A DNA stretch of 41,046 bases. Origin: Sporichthyaceae bacterium. Lineage in GTDB: Bacteria > Actinomycetota > Actinomycetes > Sporichthyales > Sporichthyaceae. The stretch covers positions 1 to 41,046 of the forward strand of contig DATASX010000017.1 of the NCBI GenBank assembly GCA_036269075.1, in the 5' to 3' direction. The number at the start of each line of letters is the position of its first letter. Within the stretch, counting starts at the first letter, position 1. This document shows positions 1-8,603 of the stretch, piece after piece. A program made the translations under genes and the position numbers. Under the pieces are notes generated by a model. That model saw only the letters and a list, made by a program, of their open reading frames with translations. It ran no database searches and had not been told where the DNA came from.

Positions 1-58
1 CTTCAACTCGTCGGTAGGGCGCGCGACACGACAGAAGATGGGGATTGGGCGGTGCCGC

Positions 59-1348
59 TCAGCGGTGGGACACGTAATCCGTGGGGTCCAGCGGGGGGCG
101 GGGGCCGGCCGGTTCGGCCGGGACGCCGACGCCGACGGCGCCCATCGCCTGCCAGTGCTCCGGGACGCCGAGGGCGGCCGTGGCGAGCTCGGGGCAGAAC
201 AGGGTCGAGGAGACCCAGCACGAGCCCAGGCCCTCGGCTGACAGGGCGACCAGCAGGCTGCTCACCGCGGCCCCGGCGGCGGCAACGAACATGTCCCGCT
301 CGGCCGCGCTGCGACGCTCGTCCGGGTAGGTGTGGGCGCCCTCGGTCACCAGGAACGGGACGATCACCAACGGGGCGTTGCGCAGCACGTCGCCGCGGGC
401 CACCCGTCGATCGATCTGATCCGACGTCAGCTGATCAGCCGTCAGATCGGTGACCCAGGCCGCGCGCAGTTCGTCGAGGAACCCGGTGCGCGAGTCCGGC
501 GACCACAGGCAGACGAACCGGAACGGGCGGGTGTGGTGCGGCGCCGGAGCCGTCAGTGCGGCCGCCAGCGCGCGGTCGACCGCGCCTCGGTCCACCGGCT
601 CGGGCGAGAACTGCCGGACCGTGCGCCGGTTGGTGACCGCGGTGCGACGCGCCTCGGCGGTGCCCAACTCGAACATGTCCTCGGCCGCGGGGCGAACCAG
701 CGCCCGGGCGCCGGGGCCGTCCGGGCCACCGACGCCCGCCAGCCCACGCACGATCGCCAGCGGCACCCCGGCCAGCTTGGTCTTCACGAGTTCCGCCGCG
801 GCCGCGATCTCGTCGGCCACGGCCACCACGGTCACCTCCAACGGATTGCCGTAGTCGTCGGTGGTCCCCCGCAGATCGTGCATCGGCTCCAGCCCGGCGA
901 CGCCGATCGCCAGGTCCAGCACGCCCTGCCGCCAGGGCCGCCCCAGCGAGTCGCTGACGATCACGCCGACGTCGCGCCCGGTGCGCTCCCGGATCCCGGC
1001 CCGCAGTCGCCGGGCCGAGTCGTCCGGGTCGAGCGGCAGCAGCAGTACCGTGCCCGGCGCCACGTTGCTCGCGTCCACCCCGGCGGCGGCCAGCACCAGG
1101 CCGTGCCGGGTCTCCACGATCCGGGTACCGCGCCGGTACGCGACCACCCGGACGGCCTCCGCGTCGATGGCGGCCTCACGGTCCGGGGCCTGCATCGTCC
1201 GGCCCTCGGCCTTGCTGACGATCTTGCTGGAGACCACCAGCACGTCGCCGTCGAGAAGGTCCGCATGGGCTGCGGCCAGGTCGGCCAGGTCGGTGCCCGC
1301 GATCACCTCGCCGACGCCGCTCACCGGGATGATCTCGAGCCGATTCAC
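59..1348 (-). CDS. cofE: coenzyme F420:L-glutamate ligase / nitroreductase-domain fusion (FbiB type)
   Basis: This 429-residue protein adds the glutamate tail to F420-0 using GTP in the cytoplasm. Residues 1 to about 240 carry the CofE ligase fold, seen in the opening [17 protein letters not shown], the [12 protein letters not shown] stretch and [17 protein letters not shown]. The C-terminal half, from about [15 protein letters not shown] onward, is a nitroreductase-like FMN domain, as in mycobacterial FbiB, where it reduces dehydro-F420-0. The length is close to FbiB (about 450). I chose the GTG at 1348 because the longer open frame runs into cofD, and because GTG overlaps the cofD stop as GTGA, a typical translational coupling. 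The enzyme completes the pathway begun by the upstream CofD. Identification is secure; the exact reaction of the C-terminal domain is inferred from FbiB. Confidence 0.95.
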   Translation of the reverse strand: MNRLEIIPVSGVGEVIAGTDLADLAAAHADLLDGDVLVVSSKIVSKAEGRTMQAPDREAAIDAEAVRVVAYRRGTRIVETRHGLVLAAAGVDASNVAPGTVLLLPLDPDDSARRLRAGIRERTGRDVGVIVSDSLGRPWRQGVLDLAIGVAGLEPMHDLRGTTDDYGNPLEVTVVAVADEIAAAAELVKTKLAGVPLAIVRGLAGVGGPDGPGARALVRPAAEDMFELGTAEARRTAVTNRRTVRQFSPEPVDRGAVDRALAAALTAPAPHHTRPFRFVCLWSPDSRTGFLDELRAAWVTDLTADQLTSDQIDRRVARGDVLRNAPLVIVPFLVTEGAHTYPDERRSAAERDMFVAAAGAAVSSLLVALSAEGLGSCWVSSTLFCPELATAALGVPEHWQAMGAVGVGVPAEPAGPRPPLDPTDYVSHR

Positions 1349-2337
1349 CGGGCCGCGATCTCCGTGGCCAGGTCCAGGGCGGCCGCGGCCATCGCGGCGC
1401 TGTGCGCGACGTCGCGCATGAGCAGCGGCACGGCCCGGGTGGCGATCCCCGCCGCCTCCAGGCCCGGGACGGCAGCCGCGTCGACCGAGTCGACCAACCA
1501 GCCGTCGAGCAGCCCGCCGTGGCGCCGCGCCCCGTAGTGCAGCCCGACTGCCTCGGCCGAGGTCTCCACGCCGATCGCGGTCAGCATCCGGTCGGCCATC
1601 CCGCGCACCGGGGCGCCCCCCACGATCGGCGACAGCCCGACCACCGGGGCGTTGCGGTTCTGGCGCACCGCCTCGCGGATGCCCGGCACGGCCAGCACCG
1701 CGCCGATGCTGACCACCGGGTTCGACGGTGGCAACAGGATCACGTCGGCCTCGGCCACCGCCTCCAGTACCCCGGGCGCCGGGCTCGACTTGTCGGCGCC
1801 GGCCACGGTCACCGCCAGCGCGGGCGGTGCGCCCAGCCGCACCCAGTACTCCTGGAAGTGCAGCACCCGGACGCCGCCGGGCGCCGTCGCGTCGGCGATC
1901 GTCACCTGGGTGGCGATCGGGTCGTCGCTCATCGGCAGCAGCCGCACCCCCGGCTGCCATCGCGCGCACAGGGCGGCGGTCGCCTCGGACAGGGTCGCGC
2001 CGGCAGCCAGCAACTCGGTCCGCACCAGGTGCGTGGCGATGTCCCGGTCGCCGAGCGCGAACCATTCGGTGCCCGCCCCGTAGGCGGTCAGCTCGGCCTG
2101 CACGTTGCGGGTCTCGTCGGCCCGGCCCCAGCCCTGCACCGGGTGGATGCCCCCGCCGAGGGTGTACATGACCGTGTCGAGGTCGGGCGAGACATGCAGG
2201 CCGGACAAGGTGATGTCGTCGGCGGTGTTTCCGATGACGGTCACCTGGGACTCGACACCTGCCTGCGCGAGGTGCGCGAGCAGGCCGCGCAGGAACCTGG
2301 CGGCCCCGATCCCGCCGGCAGGCGCAACGATTCGCAC
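1345..2337 (-). CDS. cofD: 2-phospho-L-lactate transferase (F420 biosynthesis, FbiA)
   Basis: CofD transfers the phospholactyl (or phosphoenolpyruvyl) group from its guanylylated donor to the deazaflavin Fo, making F420-0 or dehydro-F420-0. The 330-residue product begins [20 protein letters not shown], the family's hallmark N-terminal glycine-rich motif. It continues with [24 protein letters not shown], which contains the conserved GNTADD and SPDLDT metal and substrate motifs, then [11 protein letters not shown] and GLSPIVGG. An open frame extends upstream to 2490, but its extra 51 residues are low in complexity and absent from the family, so I start at the GTG at 2337. It is cotranscribed with cofE through a 4-bp overlap and divergent from whiB, the arrangement also known in mycobacteria. 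No regulator of F420 synthesis is visible. Confidence 0.95.
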   Translation of the reverse strand: MRIVAPAGGIGAARFLRGLLAHLAQAGVESQVTVIGNTADDITLSGLHVSPDLDTVMYTLGGGIHPVQGWGRADETRNVQAELTAYGAGTEWFALGDRDIATHLVRTELLAAGATLSEATAALCARWQPGVRLLPMSDDPIATQVTIADATAPGGVRVLHFQEYWVRLGAPPALAVTVAGADKSSPAPGVLEAVAEADVILLPPSNPVVSIGAVLAVPGIREAVRQNRNAPVVGLSPIVGGAPVRGMADRMLTAIGVETSAEAVGLHYGARRHGGLLDGWLVDSVDAAAVPGLEAAGIATRAVPLLMRDVAHSAAMAAAALDLATEIAAR

Positions 2338-2648
2338 GTCGGCATCGTCGCAAGTCGGGTTCCCGGAGCTGCGCGCGGGTCGGACCCGACGTCGACCCGC
2401 CGACCGCGCCCAGCCTGGCAAATCGCCCGAAATGCACAGACACACCGGCGGTTCATCTGATCTTAACGGCGTGTCGTCATCTGCTAGCACGCCCCGGGTT
2501 GACGGGAGCTGATTTTGACCGATGTAATTTCAATCGTGTCGTTTCGTTACAGTTCGTCCGGATCTGGCCGGGCTCGACGGAACGGCATGACGGGAAGTCA
2601 GGGGGCTCCCGTCAACGGGAAAGACAGAGCGGGTCGAGGAGGCAAGCG
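2338..2648. promoter_or_regulatory. divergent cofD / whiB intergenic region with whiB leader hairpins
   Basis: This roughly 310-bp stretch holds no convincing gene. It is less GC-rich than its surroundings, especially at 2511-2550, where promoter elements would be expected. A possible -35/-10 pair for whiB is TTGACG at 2499 and TGTAAT at 2524, with a long 19-nt spacer, so I hold this loosely. Closer to whiB, GACGGGA (2589-2595) pairs with TCCCGTC (2607-2613). The overlapping segment CCCGT-CA-ACGGG (2608-2619) can form a competing hairpin, leaving the SD (around 2636-2641) downstream. Whether either structure acts in regulation is unknown. Confidence 0.45.
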
Positions 2649-2909
2649 ATGGGCGAGGTGTTCCTCCCCTTGCTGGGTGGCGTCGAACGCGAGTACATGT
2701 GGCAGGACCACGCGCTGTGCGCGGAAACCGATCCGGAGGCCTTTTTCCCTGAGAAGGGCGGTTCGACGCGAGAGGCCAAGCGGGTCTGCCTCTCGTGCAA
2801 CGTCCGCGACGACTGCCTCGAGTACGCACTCGGCCATGACGAGCGCTTCGGTATCTGGGGCGGCATGTCCGAGCGTGAGCGGCGTCGACTGAAGAAGCGC
2901 GCAGTCTGA
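2649..2909 (+). CDS. whiB: WhiB-family iron-sulfur transcriptional regulator (WhiB/WhiB2 type)
   Basis: This 86-residue actinobacterial [4Fe-4S] regulator is of the kind that partners with the principal sigma factor to control septation and sporulation genes. The four cluster-binding cysteines are Cys24, Cys47, Cys50 and Cys56 (ALC ... VCLSCNVRDDC). They are followed by the G[I]WGG turn (FGIWGGMSERE) and the basic DNA-binding tail ERRRLKKRAV. The stretch AETDPEAFFPEKGGSTREAK closely matches the Streptomyces WhiB / Mycobacterium WhiB2 subgroup rather than WhiD or WblA. The ATG at 2649 follows a good Shine-Dalgarno sequence (GAGGAGG near 2635). Its position divergent from F420 genes is the same as in mycobacteria. 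A strong hairpin at 2953-2982 probably terminates the transcript. Confidence 0.96.
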   Translation: MGEVFLPLLGGVEREYMWQDHALCAETDPEAFFPEKGGSTREAKRVCLSCNVRDDCLEYALGHDERFGIWGGMSERERRRLKKRAV

Positions 2910-2952
2910 CGCTGGCACGTCGCACAAACGGGGACGAAACAGGCGAAGCGCT

Positions 2953-2982
2953 CGGCGCTCACCGGTGTACCGGTGAGCGCCG
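2953..2982 (+). terminator. perfect 14-bp inverted repeat after whiB
   Basis: The arms 2953-2966 and 2969-2982 are exact reverse complements separated by only two bases, giving a very stable GC-rich hairpin about 45 bases after the whiB stop. There is no U-tract, which is usual for actinobacterial terminators. It directly abuts an inverted copy of the dispersed GTGAGCGAGC repeat. Confidence 0.75.
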
Positions 2983-2987
2983 GGAGT

Positions 2988-3028
2988 GGCTGACACGGTG
3001 ACATTGGTTCACTCGCAAGCTCGCTCAC
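2988..3028 (-). repeat. dispersed repeat family A, copy 1
   Basis: Read on the minus strand this copy starts GTGAGCGAGCTTGCGAG and continues with TGTCAC-GTG-CAGCC-like sequence. It matches the tandem copies at 11781-11934 at nearly every base over 41 positions, and more distantly the copies at 21396-21435 and 32504-32534. If translated it would read VSELASE..., but no gene follows. Confidence 0.75.
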
Positions 3029-3145
3029 ATGGGGATTCCTCATCGGTGGTCCGCGAGGGAGCCGGGCGCGCCCGGTGCTTGGCCTAGGGTGACGAAAGCG
3101 CTGCGCAACCGCTGTGCGACCGCCGTCCCGCCCGAGGCGCCTTGC

Positions 3146-6100
3146 ATGCCTGAACCAGACGAGCTTTCCGGGTCGGCCGTCCATCACGTGACCGCGGTAC
3201 TGGTCACTCACGACGGTGAACGTTGGCTGCGGCCCGTGCTCGACGGGCTGTACGCGCAGAGCCGGCCCTGGCAGCAACTGGCGGTGGTCGACACCGGCAG
3301 CGCCGATTCGACCCCCGAGATCCTTCGCGAGCGGGTTCCGGACTCCTCGGTCACGCACCGGCCGCGGGACACCGGTTACGGCGCGGCCGTGAAGGCCGCG
3401 GTCGCGCAGGCCGGTCCGGCCGAGCCCGGCTCGCACGAGTGGCTGTGGCTGATTCACGACGACTCCCAGCCCGAGCCCGAGGTCCTGGAGCATCTGCTGG
3501 CGGCCGTGACCGCCGACCCGGGCCTGGGCGTGGTCGGGCCCAAGATCCGCGGTTGGTACGACCGCCGGGTGCTGCTCGAGATGGGCGTGAGCATCGACGG
3601 CGGCGGGCGGCGTGAAACGTCGCTGGAGCGCGGCGAGCAGGACCAGGGCCAGCACGACAACCGGCGCGAGACGCTGGCGGTGTCCAGCGCCGGGATGCTG
3701 ATCCGGCGCGACGTGTGGGACGCGCTCGACGGGTTCGACCCGCATCTGCCGCTGCTGCGCGACGACGTGGACCTGTGCTGGCGGGCCTGGCTGGCCGGGC
3801 ACCGAGTGGCGGTCGTGCCGGCAGCGGTGATGCACCACGCCGAGGCGGCGGCCCGGGAACGGCGGCGCATCGACACCGGCTCCGGTCGGCTGCACCTGCT
3901 GGATCGGGCCGGCGCGCTGCGGGTCCTGCTCGCGAACCTGTCCACGGCGGCGTTCGTGCTGGCGCTGCCGCGACTGCTGGTCGGCAGCCTGGTGCGGGCC
4001 GCGTTCTACCTGGCCGCCAAGGCCCCGCGCGACTCCGCCGACGAATTGCGCGCCGTCTGGACGGTGCTGCTGCGGCCCCGGGCGGTGCTGCGGATGCGTC
4101 GGGCCCGGCGCACCGACCACGCTGTCCTGGCCACTTCGCTGCGGCGGCTCTTCCCGCGGGCGGGCCACCAGTTCGGCCTGGCCGCGGAGGCGCTGACCCA
4201 CGCCATCGGCGGTCGCCGCGTGGACCGCGAGTCGATCGGCCGCCACCGTGCCGCCGAGACCGGCGGCGATTCCGCGTTCGAGGACCTCGACACCGGGGCG
4301 GGCGGGATGATCCTGCGCCGGGTGATCCGCAGCCCGGCAACGATGCTCGTGCTGGGCCTGACGTTGCTCGCGGCCGTCGCCGAACGGCACCTCTTCGGCA
4401 GCGGCAAGCTTCTCGGCGGGGCGCTGCTGCCCGCCCCGGACTCGTTGCGGCAGCTGTGGTCCGCCTACACCTCGTCGTGGCATCCCGACGGCCTGGGCAG
4501 CCCGGCCGCGGCCCCGCCGTACCTGGGAATACTCGGCCTGGGTGGGATCCTGACGCTGGGTCAGGTAAGTCTGGTGGTCAGCTTCCTGCTGCTGGCGGCG
4601 ATCCCGCTGGCCTCCTTCACCGCGTACTGGTCCAGTGGTGCGCTGTCGACCTCCCGGCCGTTCCGGCTCTGGGGCGCGGCGGCCTACGCGCTGGCCCCGG
4701 CCGCGACCGGCGCGATCGCAGCCGGTCGGTTGGGCTCGGCGGTGGTGGTGGTCCTGCTGCCGGTGGCCTGCCGGGTCGCGGTTCGGGTGGTGGGCACCGC
4801 GGGCCGCCCGCCCACCGACCGGGCGGCGTGGACCTTCGCGCTGCTGACCACCGTGATGATCGCCTTCGTCCCGCTGGTCTGGGTGCTGCTGCTGTTGCCG
4901 GGTGCGGTCGTGGCCGGGCGGGGCCGCTCGGACCCGGCGCTGCTGCGTCGGGTGGCGATCGCGGTCCTGGCGCCGATGGCCGTGCTGCTGCCCTGGTCGG
5001 CCCACGCGCTACGCCACCCGGCCCGGCTGTTCATCGAACCGGGCCCGACCGGCCCGGGCCTGTCCGACCGGGCGCACTCGGTGCTGCAGACGTTGGTCCT
5101 CAACCCCGGCGGCCCGGGGACCGGCCTCGGTTGGCTGGCCGTCGGCGTGGTCGGGGCCGGCCTGGTCGGGCTGGCCCTGGCCGCCGACCGGCGGACCGTG
5201 CTGCCGGCCTGGCTGCTGGCGCTCGACGCGTACCTGATCGCACTGGTCGCCTCGCGCGTCTCGGTGACCGCACCGGCGGGTGGACACCCGGCCGCTGCCT
5301 GGCCCGGGGTGGCCCTGGCGGCGGCGCAGCTCGCCGTCACCGTCGCGGCGGTCGTCGGCTGCCGCGACCTGCCGTCCCGGCTGAGCACCCGCGATTTCGG
5401 TATCGGCCAGCCGTTGGCCGCCGGCCTGGCCGCGGTGGCGATCGCGGCGCCGGTGCTGGCCGGGACGACGTGGTTGTGGCGCGGCGCGGACGACCCGGTG
5501 CGCCGGGGCTCGGCCGACACGGTGCCTGCCAACGTGGCCGCCGAGTCCGGCACCAGCGACCGGCCGCGGACGCTGGTGCTGCGCTCGCCCGGCAACGGCT
5601 CCGAACTTTCCTACGTGCTGGTCCGGGGCGCCGGTCCGCGACTCGGGGCGGTCGACGAGTCCGTGCCGGCCGACGCCTACGCCGAGCTGAAGGCGTTGGT
5701 CGGCGACCTGGTTTCCGGTCGCGGCGACGCCGTCGCACCCCGGCTGGCCGACTTCGCCATCCGCTACGTGGAGGTGCGCACGCCGGTGGCCGCCTCGGTG
5801 TCCGAAGCCCTGGACACCGTGGCCGGTCTGGAGCGGCTGGCCTCCTCCAGCGACCACGCGCTGTGGCGGCTGGCGCTGCCGACCGCTCGGCTGACCGTCG
5901 CAGTCCCGGGAAATCCGCCGACGACCGTCGCACTGGCCTCCGGGGCGACCTCGGCGACCGTCGCGTTGCCTGCCGGTCCGGCCGGGCGGGTGCTGCAACT
6001 GGCCGAACCCGCCGACTCGCACTGGTCGGCGCACCTGGCCGGCAGGCCCTTGCCCGGTACCGAACGTGCCGGTTGGGCGCAGTCGTGGGATTTGCCCAGC

Positions 6101-6328
6101 AGCGGTGGGGAACTGACGGTCCGTTACACCGATCATCTGCGTGGCCTCGGCCTGCTCTGGCAGGGCCTGGCGCTGCTGATCGTCACCGTGCTGGCCCTGC
6201 CCGCCGCGGCGGTCCGCGCGCCGGACGACGCCGAGCCGACCCCGGCCCCGGCCGGCGCCGGCCGGCACGCGCACGGCGAGGACCCGGCCACGGGCGAGTC
6301 GGCCGACGCCGTCGGTGCCGGGCGATGA
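3146..6328 (+). CDS. large integral-membrane family 2 glycosyltransferase
   Basis: The 1060-residue protein begins with a cytoplasmic GT2 (GT-A fold) domain of about 250 residues. Features include TAVLVTHDGERWLRPVL, DTGSADST, the metal-binding-like HDDS at 105-107 and the acceptor-side motif DDVDLCWR at 206-213. About ten to twelve hydrophobic helices follow, roughly residues 275-800. A soluble, probably extracytoplasmic region of about 200 residues comes next, then a last helix near the C-terminus and a disordered tail. It probably moves a sugar onto a lipid carrier or exported acceptor; neither donor nor acceptor can be read from sequence. I prefer the ATG at 3146, since residues encoded from 3029 are not GT-like. 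Its stop overlaps the DUF5719 start by 4 bp (ATGA), suggesting that the two proteins work together. Confidence 0.88.
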   Translation: MPEPDELSGSAVHHVTAVLVTHDGERWLRPVLDGLYAQSRPWQQLAVVDTGSADSTPEILRERVPDSSVTHRPRDTGYGAAVKAAVAQAGPAEPGSHEWLWLIHDDSQPEPEVLEHLLAAVTADPGLGVVGPKIRGWYDRRVLLEMGVSIDGGGRRETSLERGEQDQGQHDNRRETLAVSSAGMLIRRDVWDALDGFDPHLPLLRDDVDLCWRAWLAGHRVAVVPAAVMHHAEAAARERRRIDTGSGRLHLLDRAGALRVLLANLSTAAFVLALPRLLVGSLVRAAFYLAAKAPRDSADELRAVWTVLLRPRAVLRMRRARRTDHAVLATSLRRLFPRAGHQFGLAAEALTHAIGGRRVDRESIGRHRAAETGGDSAFEDLDTGAGGMILRRVIRSPATMLVLGLTLLAAVAERHLFGSGKLLGGALLPAPDSLRQLWSAYTSSWHPDGLGSPAAAPPYLGILGLGGILTLGQVSLVVSFLLLAAIPLASFTAYWSSGALSTSRPFRLWGAAAYALAPAATGAIAAGRLGSAVVVVLLPVACRVAVRVVGTAGRPPTDRAAWTFALLTTVMIAFVPLVWVLLLLPGAVVAGRGRSDPALLRRVAIAVLAPMAVLLPWSAHALRHPARLFIEPGPTGPGLSDRAHSVLQTLVLNPGGPGTGLGWLAVGVVGAGLVGLALAADRRTVLPAWLLALDAYLIALVASRVSVTAPAGGHPAAAWPGVALAAAQLAVTVAAVVGCRDLPSRLSTRDFGIGQPLAAGLAAVAIAAPVLAGTTWLWRGADDPVRRGSADTVPANVAAESGTSDRPRTLVLRSPGNGSELSYVLVRGAGPRLGAVDESVPADAYAELKALVGDLVSGRGDAVAPRLADFAIRYVEVRTPVAASVSEALDTVAGLERLASSSDHALWRLALPTARLTVAVPGNPPTTVALASGATSATVALPAGPAGRVLQLAEPADSHWSAHLAGRPLPGTERAGWAQSWDLPSSGGELTVRYTDHLRGLGLLWQGLALLIVTVLALPAAAVRAPDDAEPTPAPAGAGRHAHGEDPATGESADAVGAGR

Positions 6329-7851
6329 CGACTCCGAGCCGGTCGCACCGCCGGCGCCGCGCGCCGGCCGCGTCCAGTCGCCTGGCCCGGATCGTCGACC
6401 GGCTGCCCGCGAGCGGCCCGGCCCAGGCCGCTGTGATGGCCGGGGTGCTGCTGTTCGCCGCAGTCGTGGTCGGGTTGGCCGGCCACGCTGCCGACCCGGT
6501 TCGCGCCGGCACCGATGAGGTCAGCTCGGCCGACCTGGTCTGCCCCGGCGTGGTCGACCGACTGCCGGGCGCCCGGTCCACCCTGACGGTCGCGGCGCTG
6601 CCACCGGATTCCGCCGCGACCGGCGCGATGACGGTCACCGACCTGGCCGCCGGTGCCCCGGTGCGGGGAAGCTCGAGCAAGCCCGGAGTCAGCGTGATCG
6701 ACACATCCAAGGACGGGGCACCGGCCGTCCTGATCCGCGGCCGTGACGGGCTGGCTCCGGGCCTGTCCGGGGAATCCGTCATCGAGCCGACGACGGGAGC
6801 CGGGAACGCGCTGTCGGCCACGACCTGCGCCCAGCCGGGCATCTCGCAGTGGTTCATCGGGGCCTCGACGGCGCTCGGCCGACGCGACCGACTGGTGCTG
6901 GCCAACCCGGCCCCGGTGCCCGCCTCGGTGGACCTGAGCTTTTGGGCCGACACCGGTCCGTTGTCGGTGCCGAACTCCGCCGACATCGCCGTCCCGGCGA
7001 ACGGGGCGACGACGCTGCCGCTCGACGTGATGGCGCCGGGTCACGAACGGCTGGCGATCCAGGTGACGGCCTCGCGCGGCGCAGTGGCGGCCAGCCTGAA
7101 CGACCTCGGCGCGGTCGGCGCAACCGTCAACGGCGACGACTGGCTGGCGCCGGTGGTCGGCCCGGACCGAAGCCTGGTGCTGCCCGGTCTGCCGGACCGG
7201 ACCACCGCCCGCACGCTGTACCTGGCCACGCCGGGAGACCGGGACGCGATCGTCAAGGTGCGACTGCTGACCGCGGACAACGACGTCGCCCCGGCCGGTG
7301 CCGACACGGTCACCGTGCAGGCCGGTCGGGTCGGCGAGTACGACCTGTCCGCGGCCGCCGCCGGCCAGGCAGCCGCGGTGGTGGTCACCTCCGACCAACC
7401 GGTGCTCGCCTCGGTCCGCTCGACCCGGGCCGAGGGCGGCGGCACCGATTTCGCCTGGGCCGGTGCGGTACCGGCGTTGTCCGGGCCCGCGGTCCTGCCC
7501 GACGCGCGCAGCAACGCCGCCGGGGCGACCTCGCTGCTGCTGGCCGCGCCGCGGGGCGGCACGATCCACGTCGCCCTCCGGTTGCCCAACGGCACCACCC
7601 GGAGCACGGATGTGCGGATCCCGGCGGACCGAGCCGTCGCGCTCCCCGAGGCGACGGGTGGGACCGGGCGGTTCTCGGTGATCGTGACCCCGGCCGCCGG
7701 GTCCGGCCCGGTCTACGCGGCGAGCGTGCTGCGCCTGGGGCCCTCCGGCATCACGGTGGTCCCGCTGCTGCCGGAACGGGTCTCGGTGGTGGTCCCGGCC
7801 GTGGTGCCGGACGTCACGGTGGTCACTGCCGGTAATCAGTCCAGGCCGTAG
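6325..7851 (+). CDS. DUF5719 family membrane-anchored exported protein
   Basis: This 508-residue protein has a basic N-terminus, one membrane segment at about residues 36-56 (AAVMAGVLLFAAVVVGLAG) and a long beta-rich extracytoplasmic region of repeated Ala/Val/Thr/Gly-rich strands. That layout is typical of DUF5719 proteins that follow the giant glycosyltransferase in actinobacteria. No catalytic motif is visible; function is unknown. The start overlaps the glycosyltransferase stop (ATGA), so the pair is almost certainly translated together. An accessory or acceptor role in cell-envelope glycosylation is only an inference from this coupling. Its last 16 bases overlap the convergent metallopeptidase-like gene. 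Confidence 0.85.
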   Translation: MTTPSRSHRRRRAPAASSRLARIVDRLPASGPAQAAVMAGVLLFAAVVVGLAGHAADPVRAGTDEVSSADLVCPGVVDRLPGARSTLTVAALPPDSAATGAMTVTDLAAGAPVRGSSSKPGVSVIDTSKDGAPAVLIRGRDGLAPGLSGESVIEPTTGAGNALSATTCAQPGISQWFIGASTALGRRDRLVLANPAPVPASVDLSFWADTGPLSVPNSADIAVPANGATTLPLDVMAPGHERLAIQVTASRGAVAASLNDLGAVGATVNGDDWLAPVVGPDRSLVLPGLPDRTTARTLYLATPGDRDAIVKVRLLTADNDVAPAGADTVTVQAGRVGEYDLSAAAAGQAAAVVVTSDQPVLASVRSTRAEGGGTDFAWAGAVPALSGPAVLPDARSNAAGATSLLLAAPRGGTIHVALRLPNGTTRSTDVRIPADRAVALPEATGGTGRFSVIVTPAAGSGPVYAASVLRLGPSGITVVPLLPERVSVVVPAVVPDVTVVTAGNQSRP

Positions 7852-8378
7852 TCCGGGTCGATCTCCTCGGGCTCGACCTCCAGCAATTCGGCAAGCCGTT
7901 CGGTGATCAGGTCGTGGACCAGCGCGGCCAACTCCGGGCCGCCGGTGGCCCGGGCCTCGACCGGGCGGCGGTAGAGCACGACGCGGGCGTTGTGCCCGGC
8001 GCCGCCGCGGTACAGCCGGCTCAGCGGCACGGTCTCGGAGTTGCGGGCCGCCTCGATCGCATCGACCGGGGGGACCGTCTCGACCGCGAACTCGACATCG
8101 GCCAACTCCCGGCGCCAGCGGCCCTCGAGGCGTTCCACCGCGTCGAGCACCAGGTCGGCGAAGCGGTCGGCCCGGGTCCGGCGCAGCGGGACCTCGGGCG
8201 GTGCCAACGGACCGCGCAGGCCGCGTCCCCGACGGTCGCGCCGGGGCCTACGACGGGCTGCTCCAGGCGTCGGTGCGCCTGCTCGGGAACTCGCGGCAAG
8301 TGGAGCTGAGGGCGCGTCGGAGCCGGTCGGGTCGGCCGCCCGACGCGGGTCCCGACCCTTTCGGCGGCTCAGTCGCAC
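7836..8378 (-). CDS. metallopeptidase-family (zincin-like) protein with degenerate active site
   Basis: The product is about 180 residues long. After a basic, low-complexity N-terminus it reads RGRGLRGPLAPPEVPLRRTRADRF..., which matches the actinobacterial branch of the bacterial metallopeptidase family formerly called DUF1025. True members carry HExxHxxG..D near the C-terminus. Here the equivalent segment is LVHDLITERLAELLEVE, so the second histidine and the first glutamate are not in HExxH order, and zinc proteolysis looks unlikely. The ending EEIDPDYGLD is the usual family ending. I start at the GTG at 8378 (VRLSRRKG); the frame stays open to an ATG at 8429, so the start is uncertain. It is convergent with, and overlaps, the DUF5719 gene, and diverges from DUF3499. 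Confidence 0.8.
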   Translation of the reverse strand: MRLSRRKGRDPRRAADPTGSDAPSAPLAASSRAGAPTPGAARRRPRRDRRGRGLRGPLAPPEVPLRRTRADRFADLVLDAVERLEGRWRRELADVEFAVETVPPVDAIEAARNSETVPLSRLYRGGAGHNARVVLYRRPVEARATGGPELAALVHDLITERLAELLEVEPEEIDPDYGLD

Positions 8379-8423
8379 GCCGGAAGTGTATTCACGTCGC
8401 GACGGTTGCCAGCGTGGTCGCCA

Positions 8424-8480
8424 GATCATCGATGATCGGGCGGGGCTCTCTCATACGCGGGGCGGGGCTCTCTCATACGC
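8424..8480. repeat. repeat family C, copy 1: palindrome plus two 22-bp units
   Basis: The palindrome GATCATCGATGATC at 8424-8437 is followed by two copies of CGGGGCTCTCTCATACGC at 8441-8458 and 8463-8480 (22-bp period). The same palindrome and the same CTCTCATACGCGG box lie together, in opposite orientation, at 28151-28199. The element sits between the divergent metallopeptidase-like and DUF3499 genes, so it could hold promoters or operators. Confidence 0.6.
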
Positions 8481-8603
8481 GGAACGGGCAGGACACGCCG
8501 GGGCGGCGCGATCGGTGAATGGGCCTGCGGATGGGCGGCGCGGAGTAGCGTCCGGATCCGAGGCTCGCGTGGTCGCAGCGCGGCGGGTGAGGAGTGTCGT
8601 CGG

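Noticed and set aside
59-2443. A single 794-residue minus-strand protein joining cofE to a long upstream region
   Set aside because: Only the part below 1348 is CofE. The rest is the wrong frame of cofD, low in complexity and unlike any family; the real cofD lies in another frame there.
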